Part shown: piece after piece, positions 52,843-62,348 of the stretch
How the letters are laid out: every line of letters begins with the position of its first letter
Numbering within the stretch: the first letter of the stretch is position 1
Assembly (NCBI GenBank): GCA_964536415.1
Contig: CAZHXN010000007.1
Location: 1 to 64,000, forward strand
Origin: Trichothermofontia sp964536415
GTDB taxonomy: Bacteria; Cyanobacteriota; Cyanobacteriia; B231
Length of the DNA stretch: 64,000 nucleotides
Direction of reading: 5' to 3'
Program-made: the position numbers and the translations under genes
The notes under the pieces: generated by a model
What the model was told of the DNA's origin: nothing
The model's input: the letters and a program-made list of their open reading frames with translations, nothing else
The model's database searches: none

Positions 52843-54240
52843 TCAAACCGCTTCCCCCCCCACGACCACATTGCGAATCCGCAAGCTGGGACCGCCACAG
52901 CCCACGGGTAGACCACCTTGGCCCCCCTTCCCACAGCCACCGGATTCATCCCAATAGAAGTCATCCCCAATCGCTTCAATATCAGCCAGGGTCTTAAACA
53001 CATTGCCGGAGAGGGTGACATCGCGCACCGGCTCGGCAATTTTCCCCTTCCGGATCATCCAGGCTTCCCCGGCACTAAAGGTAAACATTTCTCCATTCGT
53101 CATCCCCCCCAGCCAATTACGGGCGTAGACGCCTTCCTGGATATCACTACATAAGTCAGCTATTGGCGTTTTCCCTGACTCAATCCAGGTATTGGTCATG
53201 CGCACGATCGGGGGATAGTGGTAATTCAGGCAGCGGGCGTTCCCCGTGGGAGTTTCGCCTAACCTACCGGCTGTTTCGCGCGAGTGCAGGCGACCGACCA
53301 GTTCTCCGTCCCGGATCAACTGGGTGGTGGTGGCGGGAGTCCCTTCGTCGTCGTATTGATAGCTACCGCGATGGCCCACAGGGGCGGCTCCGTCAAAAAT
53401 TTGCAGTTCGGGGGGACCAAAGCGCCGCCCGAGCGTCATTACCTCCAACAGATCGGGATTTTCGTAGGCCATATCGGCTTCGGACAGGTGACCAAAGGCT
53501 TCGTGAACAAATAATCCGGTGAGAATGGGGTCTATCACGACTGTGTAGGTATTGCCCTTCACTGGAGGCAGCACCAGGGCATCGACCGCCCGTTGGGCCG
53601 CACTGCGTACCTGTTGATCTAGCCCTAGCAGGTCTTCGTAGGCACAGCGTGATCCGGTGGTTTCCCGGCCCGTTTGCACCGTTTCGCCATTGCGGGCAGT
53701 GGCCGCGAACCGCATTTCCATATCCACCCAGGACTGCTCGATCAGGGTGCCTTCGGAGGTGATCAAAATCATGCGCTGGGCACTGTCGCCATACCGCACC
53801 GAGACGGTGGCAATGCGATCGTCCACCTGCCGCAATACGCTGGCATAGTGATCACACAATTGCTTTTTCTCAGCGAGGGGAATTTGACGGGGGTCGGTGC
53901 CGCTCAGGGGGAGGTGACATTCGGCTTGGACGATCGCGATCGGAGCCAGGGTGGTTTCTTCCGTTCCGACCAACCGGGCCGCACTCACCGCTTCTTCGAT
54001 CCGCTCCGCCAGGGCACCCAGGTGATTAAAGCTGGCAAAGCCCCACCCGCCTCGATAGCAGGCCCGCACTTGGCCGCCGATCGCCACAGCTTCACTCAGG
54101 GTTTCAACCCGGTTACCACGTAGCAAGATATTGGTATCTTCCGACTCTTCCAAGCGAATGGCCAGGTAATCCACCCGCGCCTGGTAGCGTTGCATCAGAT
54201 CAGCCAGCAGGTTTTTGACATCAGCGGGCAGCATCGGCAT
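52843..54240 (-). CDS. tldD: Metalloprotease TldD
   Basis: A 465-residue TldD protein. The zinc site is HEAFGHLSEAD (HExxxH) at about residues 238-248. The C-terminal QGGLPVGCGGPSLRIRNVVV carries the distal cysteine. With TldE/PmbA it clips peptides, for example in microcin maturation and antitoxin removal. No pmbA copy is adjacent. The start at 54240 is supported by GGAGGAG 11 bases upstream. A longer frame to 54546 would add a repetitive, unrelated 102-residue tail and overlap the next gene. Confidence 0.94.
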   Translation of the reverse strand: MPMLPADVKNLLADLMQRYQARVDYLAIRLEESEDTNILLRGNRVETLSEAVAIGGQVRACYRGGWGFASFNHLGALAERIEEAVSAARLVGTEETTLAPIAIVQAECHLPLSGTDPRQIPLAEKKQLCDHYASVLRQVDDRIATVSVRYGDSAQRMILITSEGTLIEQSWVDMEMRFAATARNGETVQTGRETTGSRCAYEDLLGLDQQVRSAAQRAVDALVLPPVKGNTYTVVIDPILTGLFVHEAFGHLSEADMAYENPDLLEVMTLGRRFGPPELQIFDGAAPVGHRGSYQYDDEGTPATTTQLIRDGELVGRLHSRETAGRLGETPTGNARCLNYHYPPIVRMTNTWIESGKTPIADLCSDIQEGVYARNWLGGMTNGEMFTFSAGEAWMIRKGKIAEPVRDVTLSGNVFKTLADIEAIGDDFYWDESGGCGKGGQGGLPVGCGGPSLRIRNVVVGGEAV

Positions 54241-54475
54241 GGCGTCATTCTCCTCCCTTTGGCGCGATCGTAGCACAGAGTATTCAGGCAAATAGCAGCC
54301 TAGTCCTTCCGGACTGATTGAGACACCGGGTGAAGCGCCAATTGATGCGGGAGCTATTGATGCGGGAGCTATTGATCCGAGAGGGCTGGCTCCTGGATGC
54401 CCAGCGCTTGCCTTTGATATTGCGCGATATTGCGCTAACGTCTGCGGATATTGACCTAAGCAAGCGTAAATTCCA

Positions 54476-55393
54476 CTAAGAATCAAGCCAATTGACCAAA
54501 TCTTCCACCTGGGTAAAATCCAATAACGCCTCTCCCAGTGCCTCAAGCTGCGGCAACTCCAACGCCTCCACTCGTTGCGTCAACTCCGGTGTCAGCGCCC
54601 CCACTCGCCGATTAAGCAGCCTGAGGATCAGCGATCGGCCCTCTTCTTGCCGACCCACCTGTCTGCCGCGTTGTTCACCGCGTTGCTCACCCCGTTGTTC
54701 GCCTTGACGTTCCCCTTCGCGCAAAATCTCCTGATACCAGGGCGACTCCCGTAGCACTGCCATATCCCACCTCATGATTTGTCGGACAACTTCGCTCTCC
54801 AATACAAAACTAGCAAAGAACGCCAAGAGCGCTTCTAACTCCACCCACTGCTCATCCTGTCGCAGCAACCCCAACGCCCGCTGTACCGTCGTCACCTCTC
54901 CTCCATCCTTGAGAATGGGCACAAACGGCAACAACGCCCGCAAGGACTGGGCAAAGACAATCTCTGCCTCCACCTCCCACAGGTTAATCACCCGATAGTC
55001 CTGCCGTGCCTGTAGCCCCAGAAAGCTCGATTCATAGCAAGTTTGGATCGGTACCGCTGACGCCGACGGCAAAATATTCACCAACACCGGATAGACTGGC
55101 AAATTGTACTTCTCCGTCGCTAGGGCCGCATAGGCTCGCATCCGCTGAGGTAGTCGTGTTCCATAGCGCAACTGCAACTCATTGAGAATCAGAAACTCCC
55201 CGTGCGTAGGGCTGACCGCCTTTACCAGAACATCATTCTCTCGGCTCACCCACTGGAACTCTGACGCCAGAATCTCCTGCGCCACCACATCTGTCTGTTG
55301 CGTCACCCACTGCGCCCATGCGGTGGGTGCTAACCCAATCAGGCGTTTGCCACCAATATCTGCTTTCTTGACCACGGTACTTGACTCAGCCAA
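54476..55393 (-). CDS. Rpn-family recombination-promoting nuclease / putative transposase, with DUF4351-like C-terminus
   Basis: A 305-residue protein. The N-terminal two-thirds follows the PD-(D/E)XK pattern of the Rpn/PDDEXK_2 transposase family: GEFLILNELQLRYGTRLPQR then MRAYAALATEKYNLPVYPVL. A repetitive linker rich in Arg-Gly-Glu-Gln lies at about residues 226-253. The C-terminal 55 residues (LLNRRVGALTPELTQRVEAL, LGEALLDFTQVEDLVNWL) match DUF4351, common in cyanobacterial copies. Such genes are multicopy, mobile-like and may promote recombination. It lies 25 bases downstream of gshA. Function in this host unknown. Confidence 0.8.
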   Translation of the reverse strand: MAESSTVVKKADIGGKRLIGLAPTAWAQWVTQQTDVVAQEILASEFQWVSRENDVLVKAVSPTHGEFLILNELQLRYGTRLPQRMRAYAALATEKYNLPVYPVLVNILPSASAVPIQTCYESSFLGLQARQDYRVINLWEVEAEIVFAQSLRALLPFVPILKDGGEVTTVQRALGLLRQDEQWVELEALLAFFASFVLESEVVRQIMRWDMAVLRESPWYQEILREGERQGEQRGEQRGEQRGRQVGRQEEGRSLILRLLNRRVGALTPELTQRVEALELPQLEALGEALLDFTQVEDLVNWLDS

Positions 55394-55418
55394 TCGCCCC
55401 CAGCATCGTTGAATACCC

Positions 55419-56558
55419 TTACGCTACCAGGGGTTGGCACAAATTCCCGGCTAACTCCTGTTCCTGTTCAGCCAGGGCCTGGATCGCTTGCTGTACCACT
55501 TCCGAGATCGTCAGACCTGCCTGGTGCGATCGCAACCATTGTTGGGCCATATTGCCCTCCCGCAGTAATTTTTTCACGGGCGAGAGGAAACACTTAAAGC
55601 CCCGTTGCTGGCTATAGGTTTCTACTTCCTGATAAAGTTGCTCGATCCATTGGCGGGCTGAGATCTCCCGGCCATCCTGCCAGTGGCGCAGTGTCGCCTC
55701 TAGGCTCTGGCGGGCGGCGGCCATTTCATTGTCATCCGTGAGGGCAACGAGGGTATCGGCATCCAGTTGGCTCTGTTGCAACGGGTCGAGGGTCTCGTCC
55801 TGGCATAACTGCCACAACCGGGCTTCCAGCAGGGCGGTAATCGCCAAGAGCGCGATCGGATCAGTGACTAAATCGCATACCCGCAATTCCAATCGATTCA
55901 AACTGTAGGGACGGCGATCGCCGTTGGGACGCACAGCACTCCAGAGATGGCGCACATTTTGCATCGTGCCAGCGGCCAATTGCTGCTCAGTCCAATCGAT
56001 AAAGTGGGTATGGCTGGTAAAGAGGGGGACGATCGCGGGAGTTTTCGGGAAAATGCCCCAACGGGTCGAGTGATACCCGGTCACCTGTCCATCCAGGAAC
56101 GGGGAGGCCGCACTGAGGGCTAAATATAGGGGGGCTTCCACCCGCACGAGGCGACAGGCCCGCATCAGCAGTTCCGGCTCACTTATGCCAATGTTGATAT
56201 GGACACTGGCCGTCACCACCTTGGTGCCATAGGTGTGCTCAATATAAGTATGGTAAGGATGCGTCGGGTCAGAGCGGTAGAAATGGTGGCTATCGCCCAG
56301 GGATAAGGTACTCCCAGGAATCAGGGTATAGTTGCCAAGGGACCGTAAATACTGCCGCAGTTGCACCCTGGGTTTAATCAGATAACACAGCAATTGCTCG
56401 TAACGGCCACAGGGCGGCGTCGTGTACTCCACATTACGGTTGTCCGGTTCACGCACAAAACCGGGCAGGTCGGCGGTGATGCGATCGGAGAAGCCAATAA
56501 TCTGTCCCTCCGGCGTTCCCGTATAAATTTCGATTTCAAAGCCTTTCAGTAATAGCAC
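55419..56558 (-). CDS. gshA: Glutamate-cysteine ligase, cyanobacterial type
   Basis: A 379-residue GCS2-type ligase that joins glutamate and cysteine to form gamma-glutamylcysteine, the first step of glutathione synthesis. The N-terminus MLLLKGFEIEIYTGTPEGQI, the DNRNVEYTTPPCGRYEQLLC core and VVTASVHINIGISEPELLMR match the cyanobacterial GshA family, as far as I recall. NRLELRVCDLVTDP carries a conserved acidic/Arg site. Full length. gshB is not nearby. Confidence 0.92.
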   Translation of the reverse strand: MLLLKGFEIEIYTGTPEGQIIGFSDRITADLPGFVREPDNRNVEYTTPPCGRYEQLLCYLIKPRVQLRQYLRSLGNYTLIPGSTLSLGDSHHFYRSDPTHPYHTYIEHTYGTKVVTASVHINIGISEPELLMRACRLVRVEAPLYLALSAASPFLDGQVTGYHSTRWGIFPKTPAIVPLFTSHTHFIDWTEQQLAAGTMQNVRHLWSAVRPNGDRRPYSLNRLELRVCDLVTDPIALLAITALLEARLWQLCQDETLDPLQQSQLDADTLVALTDDNEMAAARQSLEATLRHWQDGREISARQWIEQLYQEVETYSQQRGFKCFLSPVKKLLREGNMAQQWLRSHQAGLTISEVVQQAIQALAEQEQELAGNLCQPLVA

Positions 56559-56749
56559 AAGCTGCCCCCCGTCCTAGGACATCGACGACAATTGAAGTTC
56601 TTCTCCCCTAACCCTACTGCATTAACCCGACGGCAACACGGTAACCCCACGGCCTTAACCTGCTTCCAGTCGTTAGGGAAGCGTCCGAGGTGGGTTGTTC
56701 AGGATGGGCCGTTGCAGAGTGGGCTAAGATCGAGGCACTTGCGCTAACG

Positions 56750-57163
56750 ATGTCACGCTATAGCACCATGACCCATCGTCACCCCTCACTGTCCGCCTCC
56801 GCACCCCATCCCGATCCATTATCGCTGGAGCCTGAGCATACCTCGGACACCCCTCACCCGCATCCCGATGCGCATGGGTATGCACATGGCCATGTCCACA
56901 GTGAAGCATCGCTGCGGCAGATTGTGAATCGGCTTTCGCGGATTGAAGGCCACATTCGAGGGATTAAGACAATGGTGCAGGAAAGTCGCCCCTGTCCGGA
57001 TGTACTGATTCAGATCGCGGCAGTGCGGGGGGCGATCGATCGTGTCGCCCGTCTGATTCTGGATGAACATCTAACCGAATGTGTCGCCCGTGCAGCCCAG
57101 GCAGGCAACATTGAGATGGAATTAGAGGAACTCAAGGCTGCCCTCGATCGCTTTTTGCCCTAA
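56750..57163 (+). CDS. InrS-like CsoR/RcnR-family metal sensor
   Basis: A 137-residue DUF156 repressor. The helical core reads IVNRLSRIEGHIRGIKTMVQ, then RPCPDVLIQIAAVRGAIDRV and LDEHLTECV. The cysteine and His-x3-Cys (RPC and DEHLTEC) are the metal ligands of the family. A His-rich tail (HPHPDAHGYAHGHVHSE) precedes the core, as in the Synechocystis nickel sensor InrS. Core residues look very close to InrS from memory, so nickel sensing is likely. No nrsD-type exporter is adjacent, unlike Synechocystis, so its target is elsewhere. ATG at 56768 is an alternative start. Confidence 0.88.
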   Translation: MSRYSTMTHRHPSLSASAPHPDPLSLEPEHTSDTPHPHPDAHGYAHGHVHSEASLRQIVNRLSRIEGHIRGIKTMVQESRPCPDVLIQIAAVRGAIDRVARLILDEHLTECVARAAQAGNIEMELEELKAALDRFLP

Positions 57164-57612
57164 GCACGGGTTTTCCTGATCACGAGTTCCGTGATCACGG
57201 GTTGCCCTCATGGCCGGTTACCTGAATTGCCAGGTGGGGCATTTGGCCAAGTGTCCTACCCAAAGGCAGTCGGGCGATCTCGCCGGGAGACCCTGCCATG
57301 CGAGCCACCTGGAGAAGTGGCACGGCTAATCCCCTAGGAGATTGACGCGCTGGTTAGATTAAGGGTATCGAACTGAGAGTCTTGCTGAAATGTGCAGTTG
57401 AACAGTGAAATTGAAGCGTTTCCTCAAGGTCTAAAGGGTACCGCAGCTCCCCCGCCATGACACAAATCTACCCAGTCAGAACAGGGGGCAATAGGGTAGA
57501 GTGATGGTAGCGGAACATTTCGACCTTTGGAAACGACATCATAACCTGGGAGAGGAAAAGTGTCATGTCGAATTCCAAAGTTTTACCTTTTTACTACGAT
57601 GTGAGGTCAGCC
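57164..57612. other. Structured non-coding region with four hairpins
   Basis: No gene is seen, apart from an alternative start at 57565 for the downstream gene. A perfect palindrome lies at 57177-57197 (TGATCACG, 5-base loop, CGTGATCA), just after the metal sensor gene. A nested hairpin lies at 57265-57297, with inner GGCGA/TCGCC and outer GGCAG/CTGCC. A hairpin GCCAC/GTGGC lies at 57304-57321. A near palindrome AATCCCCTAGGAGATT lies at 57328-57343. A fourth possible stem CTACCC/GGGTAG spans about 57470-57500. This suggests a small RNA or structured leader. Confidence 0.55.
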
Positions 57613-58167
57613 ATGAAAAGTTGTTGGAAGGCTATCGGGGCGATTGCTGCATTGTCCGCATTAACAGGGACCTCCCTGCTCCTGTTCGCTGATGTGGCCT
57701 CGGCGCAAAATGCCGGGATGCGCGGCAGTTACTTTGGGGCAGGCGGTGCAGCGGGTTTGACCAGTGGCGGTGCGCCAGATGGCAATGGTGAAAATGCCAA
57801 CTTCGGCGGTAACCTCCAGGGTCGGGTTTATATCCCCAATGCGCCGATTTCGCTGCGAGGCGCGATTATTTTCAGTGATACGGCTAGCCAGATTATGCCC
57901 CTGGTGACCTATGATGTCCCCCTGAGTGATCAGGCCAATCTGTACGCAGGGGCGGGTTACTCGTTCTTTGAAACGAATAAGACAAATCGTCGGCAACCAA
58001 CCCCCTTGGGCAATGATGATACGGTGGTCTTGACGACGGGTGTAGAAGCTGCCGTGACGCGGGATATTGTGGTCTACACCGATGCCAAGTACGGCATTGA
58101 CGCCTACCAATCAAAAGGGGCAGGGGGCGCAGTCAGCATCCAATTTGGTGCGGGCTTCCGCTTCTAA
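57613..58167 (+). CDS. Exported beta-barrel-like outer membrane protein
   Basis: A 184-residue protein with a signal peptide (AIGAIAALSALTGTSLLLFADVASA then QN). The mature part alternates short hydrophobic strands and Gly-rich turns: GSYFGAGGAAGLTSGG, VYIPNAPISLRGAIIFSD, LYAGAGYSFFE, and a terminal AVSIQFGAGFRF. The final aromatic residue (Phe) is typical of outer membrane barrels of about eight strands. The ATG at 57613 follows GTGAGG; an ATG at 57565 would add 16 residues. A terminator follows at 58266. Function unknown. Confidence 0.8.
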   Translation: MKSCWKAIGAIAALSALTGTSLLLFADVASAQNAGMRGSYFGAGGAAGLTSGGAPDGNGENANFGGNLQGRVYIPNAPISLRGAIIFSDTASQIMPLVTYDVPLSDQANLYAGAGYSFFETNKTNRRQPTPLGNDDTVVLTTGVEAAVTRDIVVYTDAKYGIDAYQSKGAGGAVSIQFGAGFRF

Positions 58168-58265
58168 TTCCGCGATCGACGCTCCTGACTGTCAAGAATC
58201 ACCGATCCTTCAGGACGGTAAGTATGTCAATTCGCTTGTCTGAGCAGTCACGACTTAACGCGAGG

Positions 58266-58296
58266 AGCATCCCTGGAATCTACGGGGGTGCTTTTT
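58266..58296 (+). terminator. Intrinsic terminator after the beta-barrel gene
   Basis: AGCATCCC at 58266-58273 pairs with GGGGTGCT at 58285-58292 (one G-T pair), followed by a T-run at 58292-58296. It lies about 100 bases beyond the stop of the beta-barrel gene and about 120 bases before sat. Confidence 0.85.
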
Positions 58297-58418
58297 CGTT
58301 GGGGGGAGTGCTGCCTGTTGCTGTTCTTGCCCTCTAGACTGAGTTTGCCCGCCCCACTGCTTGGTAGGATGGGAAAACGTAGCCCTCACCGGATTAGACT
58401 ATCCCCATCAACAGACCC

Positions 58419-59594
58419 ATGAGCCAGCAAAAGTACGGAATTGCGCCCCACGGGGGCACCCTGATCAACCGCCTTGCCTCCCCTGAACAGCGCCAGGAAT
58501 GGCTAGATAAGGGGGAGCATTTGCCCCGGATTCAACTGGATGAACGGGCTGTTTCCGATTTAGTCATGATCGCTATTGGCGGCTTCAGCCCCCTGACCGG
58601 GTTCATGGGACAGGCGGACTACGATCGCGTCGTCAACGAGATGCATCTGGTCAATGGGTTACCCTGGTCAATTCCGGTTACCTTGTCGGTGAGTGAGGCA
58701 GATGCGGAACGGCTGGCGATCGGGAACCTGGTCCGGCTGGATGATGCCACTGGTCGTTTTGTCGGTGTGTTGGAACTGACCGAAAAATATACCTACGACA
58801 AAATGCACGAGGCCCTGCACGTCTATCGCACCAATGAGGAAAAGCATCCTGGCGTGCGGGTGGTGTATGACCAGGGGCCAGTCAACCTGGCGGGGCCTGT
58901 CTGGCTGCTGCAACGGGACTCTGATCCGCGCTTCCCTACCTATCAGATTGATCCCGTTGAATCACGGGCACTCTTCCGGGAAAAGGGCTGGCAAACGGTA
59001 GTTGGCTTCCAAACCCGCAACCCGATCCACCGTGCCCATGAATATATTCAAAAATGTGCATTGGAAGTGGTCGATGGCCTCTTCCTGCATCCTCTCGTGG
59101 GCGCGACTAAATCGGATGATATCCCTGCCGAGGTGCGGATGCGCTGCTACGAGATCATGTTGGAGCACTATTTCCCCAGAGATCGGGTAATTTTGGCGAT
59201 CAATCCCTCGGCCATGCGCTATGCCGGTCCCCGTGAAGCGATTTTCCACGCGATCGTGCGCAAAAACTATGGCTGCACCCACTTTATTGTCGGACGGGAT
59301 CATGCCGGGGTGGGAGACTACTATGGCACCTACGACGCCCAATATATATTTGATGAATTTGACCCAGCGGCCTTGGGCATTGTGCCGTTAAAATTTGAAC
59401 ATGCGTTCTATTGCACCCGCACCCAGGCAATGGCAACCACTAAAACCAGCCCCAGCCTGCCAGAGGAACGCATCCACCTGTCAGGCACAAAAGTCCGGGA
59501 AATGTTGCGTCGGGGCGAACTGCCTCCCCCTGAGTTTTCTCGGCCAGAGGTGGCGGCTGAGCTAGCCAAAGCTATGCAGATTATTGAGCGCTAA
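58419..59594 (+). CDS. sat: Sulfate adenylyltransferase (ATP sulfurylase)
   Basis: A 391-residue homo-oligomeric ATP sulfurylase, which makes APS from sulfate and ATP in assimilatory sulfate reduction. The ATP-binding motifs are GFQTRNPIHRAHEYIQK (QTRNP and HxxH-like) and FIVGRDHAGVGDYYG (GRDHAG). The N-terminal PUA-like domain begins HGGTLINRLASPEQR. It lacks an APS kinase extension. Stand-alone copy without cys genes nearby. Confidence 0.96.
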   Translation: MSQQKYGIAPHGGTLINRLASPEQRQEWLDKGEHLPRIQLDERAVSDLVMIAIGGFSPLTGFMGQADYDRVVNEMHLVNGLPWSIPVTLSVSEADAERLAIGNLVRLDDATGRFVGVLELTEKYTYDKMHEALHVYRTNEEKHPGVRVVYDQGPVNLAGPVWLLQRDSDPRFPTYQIDPVESRALFREKGWQTVVGFQTRNPIHRAHEYIQKCALEVVDGLFLHPLVGATKSDDIPAEVRMRCYEIMLEHYFPRDRVILAINPSAMRYAGPREAIFHAIVRKNYGCTHFIVGRDHAGVGDYYGTYDAQYIFDEFDPAALGIVPLKFEHAFYCTRTQAMATTKTSPSLPEERIHLSGTKVREMLRRGELPPPEFSRPEVAAELAKAMQIIER

Positions 59595-59765
59595 TTTGCC
59601 GTGGGGTGGGCTGATGGCCTGCCGGATGCACCGATCATCGCGACAGCATGTTCAATCTGAACCCAAGCAATCCATGTCAGGTGCACCCATGTGAGATCTA
59701 AGGGAGCAGGGTTAAGGGCTAAGTCTAAGGGCCAAGCGCTAACGGCAATGCATACAGGACAGATG

Positions 59766-62276
59766 ATGAAGCGACGAACCTTTTTGCAACAAACGGGTAG
59801 CGTCCTGGCCGCAACTGCCTTCAGCGAAACGGCCCTAGTGGTACTGAGCGATCGCTACCAGCAGGCATTGGCGAAACCCAGCCCCCGCAAGCTCGCCCTT
59901 TTGATTGGGATTAATGCCTATCCCGCCAAAGCCCTTGACCCCACGGCGACGGCGGATCTGACCCTTAAGGGTTGTCTTACAGATGTGGCCCTCCAGCGGG
60001 AGTTACTGATCCACCGGTTTGGGTTTCAACCGGCTGATATCCTCACTCTGACGGATCAGCAGGCAACCCGTGCGGGGATTGAGGCCGCATTTAATGAACA
60101 CCTGGTCCAGCAGGCCCAAGCGGGCGATGTGGTGTTGGTTCACTTCAGTGGCTACGGTAGTTTGGTAAACGGGTTAGGAGCCAAGCTGACGCCGCAATTG
60201 AGCCTGGTGCCGATCGATGGTGTCCTGTCCTTGACCGATCCCCCCGTGATCAATGACCTGGTGGAGGAAACGCTATACCTATTGCTGCGATCGCTGCGGA
60301 CGGATCAAGTGACAACGGTGCTTGATACCAGCTACTACAGCCTGCCCGACGTTAGCAAGACTGCAATGACGGCGGCTGAGTTGCCCATTTTGGGTGTAGG
60401 GACGGCTTTGGCCAGTAATTTACGGGTGCGATCGCGCCTCAACCCGATTACCGGACACCTGAGCCAAGCGGCCCTAGAGTTCCAGGCCACCCTGCGTCAA
60501 CAGGGGGGAGAGGTGAAGCTCAAGGGACAGACGGCCCTGTGGCAACGGTTCCCCGGCACCCTCTTGGCAGCCACCCAGTTACCGCTCACGCCCCCCAACC
60601 TGAGCGCGATCGGGGGCAATGCCTTTGAGGTAGATTGGTCAGGCTTTAGCAGTGGCCTTTTGACCACGAGTCTGGTACATCAGCTTTGGCACCTGCTTCC
60701 CGCAATGACGATTTATACCAGTTTTGCGGCCACCCGGCAGACCATGCAGCAAGTGGCGGGCATAACCCAGTCTCCCCAACTCACCCAATTTCCGGCTAGC
60801 AGTGCGGGGACCCGCAGCCTTCCCTATGCTCTACCCGCATCAACCCAGGGAAGTGCCGATGCAGTGCTGGTTAGCGTTGATGCGGATGGCAAAACAGGAC
60901 AGGCGCAACTGGCGGGCTTGCCCCCCCTCGTTGTTCCCCAGTACGGTCCCCGTTCCCAGTTCACCCTCCTTGATCCAGCCTCAACCCAAGCTATCCCAGT
61001 GGAGGTCCAGTCCCGCAACGGTTTGCTAGCCCGTGTGCGGCTACTGGTGCCGGGGGGGGGATCTGTGGGTCCCGCCACAACAGGGGCGAGTGACACCCTA
61101 GCGGGCACCTTCCCAGGTAGCCCCCCCCCGTTTGCCGTGGGGCAGTTACTGCAAGAGTCGGTGCGGGTTTTACCGCGCCAGGTAAACTTAGTGATTGGCC
61201 TAGACAGTACCCTAGAGCGGATTGAACGGGTGGACGCGACCAGTGCCTTTTCCACCTTTCCCACGGTTTCGACGGTGTTAGCCGATCAGCCTGCGGATTA
61301 CCTGTTCGGACGGGTAAGTTCCCTCTCCCCCACCCTGATCGCCTCGCTGTTACCCCAACCACAAACGGCCCCCATTGCTGACGAGACCGCTGCTCAGGTG
61401 GATACGCGACCGACGATCGCGGCCCTTTTGGATCAGGCCAGTTATGGTCTCATGTCGATCGGGCGGCAAGTGATTCCCAATACGATAGTACCTGGGGAAG
61501 AGGCGGTGAAGGGGGCAGTCCAACGCCTGACCCCCCACTTAAAAACCCTGCTGGCGGCGAAGTATTTGCGATTGACCAGTAATGTCACCTCATCCCAATT
61601 GGGGTTGCGGCTAGCGATCGCCCAAGCCAACCCGGATCGCCTCATTTACCATCAATATACCGAGCGTGTGCCTCTCCCCACCGATGCGCCGCCCGTCCCA
61701 GGCGTCACTGATACAGTCAATGCACTCTCCCCTGACGCCGTTGGCGGGACGATCGCGCTCAGTCGCCAAATCCGCTATCAACTCTATAACTACAGCCGCG
61801 ACCCAATTTATTACCTTCTGCTGGGCCTCGATACCAGCGGCAACGCGATCGCCCTTTCCGGCAACCTGCAATCCCCGACTGCGGGCCAAGGTAAACATCC
61901 TCGTCTTCAAGATCAGGTGATTTCCCCTGGAGCCGTGATCACATTACCCGCGATCGATGCGCCTTCCCCTTGGGTAGTGACCGGGTCGAAAGGTCAAATG
62001 GAACTCTTCTTGATCGCAAGCCGTGCCCCCTTCCAGCAAGCCATGCTAGCCCTAGGCAAGGGGATGCCCGTGATTCGCGAAGCGATCCCTGCGGGAATCG
62101 CCAATGGCCAGCGGTTAGTCTCCCTGGAGAATCCCCTGGAAGTGGCACAGGCCGTGTTACACGACTTGCAGCAAGCGACGGTAGCCACAGGTCAGCGGTT
62201 GACCCCAGCCAGCGATACCTATAGTCTGGATGTTCGGACTTGGGCGACTTTTAATGTCGTCTATCAAGTGGTTTAG
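59766..62276 (+). CDS. Caspase-like protein (orthocaspase) with substituted catalytic dyad
   Basis: An 836-residue exported protein. A twin-arginine-type signal opens it (MKRRTFLQQTGSVLAATAFS). Residues about 40-260 form a caspase p20 fold: KLALLIGINAYPAKALDP, GCLTDVALQRELLIHRFGF, VVLVHFSGYGSLV and TVLDTSYYSLPD. The catalytic His (HFSGHGS) is Tyr130 and the catalytic Cys (DxC) is Ser189, so peptidase activity is not expected. This Tyr-Ser form is, from memory, a known pseudo-orthocaspase class in cyanobacteria. The remaining 570 residues are beta-rich and Pro/Ser-rich (SRQIRYQLYNYSRDPIYYLL). The start at 59766 has AGGA 6 bases upstream; earlier in-frame starts at 59748 and 59691 are less likely. 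Confidence 0.85.
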   Translation: MKRRTFLQQTGSVLAATAFSETALVVLSDRYQQALAKPSPRKLALLIGINAYPAKALDPTATADLTLKGCLTDVALQRELLIHRFGFQPADILTLTDQQATRAGIEAAFNEHLVQQAQAGDVVLVHFSGYGSLVNGLGAKLTPQLSLVPIDGVLSLTDPPVINDLVEETLYLLLRSLRTDQVTTVLDTSYYSLPDVSKTAMTAAELPILGVGTALASNLRVRSRLNPITGHLSQAALEFQATLRQQGGEVKLKGQTALWQRFPGTLLAATQLPLTPPNLSAIGGNAFEVDWSGFSSGLLTTSLVHQLWHLLPAMTIYTSFAATRQTMQQVAGITQSPQLTQFPASSAGTRSLPYALPASTQGSADAVLVSVDADGKTGQAQLAGLPPLVVPQYGPRSQFTLLDPASTQAIPVEVQSRNGLLARVRLLVPGGGSVGPATTGASDTLAGTFPGSPPPFAVGQLLQESVRVLPRQVNLVIGLDSTLERIERVDATSAFSTFPTVSTVLADQPADYLFGRVSSLSPTLIASLLPQPQTAPIADETAAQVDTRPTIAALLDQASYGLMSIGRQVIPNTIVPGEEAVKGAVQRLTPHLKTLLAAKYLRLTSNVTSSQLGLRLAIAQANPDRLIYHQYTERVPLPTDAPPVPGVTDTVNALSPDAVGGTIALSRQIRYQLYNYSRDPIYYLLLGLDTSGNAIALSGNLQSPTAGQGKHPRLQDQVISPGAVITLPAIDAPSPWVVTGSKGQMELFLIASRAPFQQAMLALGKGMPVIREAIPAGIANGQRLVSLENPLEVAQAVLHDLQQATVATGQRLTPASDTYSLDVRTWATFNVVYQVV

Positions 62277-62289
62277 GCGAGATAGCCGT

Positions 62290-62310
62290 GGGTTAGGCGT
62301 CTTGCCTGCC
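62290..62310. repeat. Dispersed palindromic repeat, copy at 62.3 kb
   Basis: A variant of the GTAGGCATCTTGCCTGCC-type palindrome (here TTAGGCGTCTTGCCTGCC) between the caspase-like gene and trmFO. Confidence 0.7.
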
Positions 62311-62348
62311 AAAATCTAAAATCTAACACCCAACACCTAGCACTCAGC

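Noticed and set aside
54241..54546. N-terminal extension of tldD by about 100 residues
   Set aside because: A good ribosome-binding site lies before 54240, the extra part is repetitive and unlike TldD, and it would overlap the Rpn-type gene.
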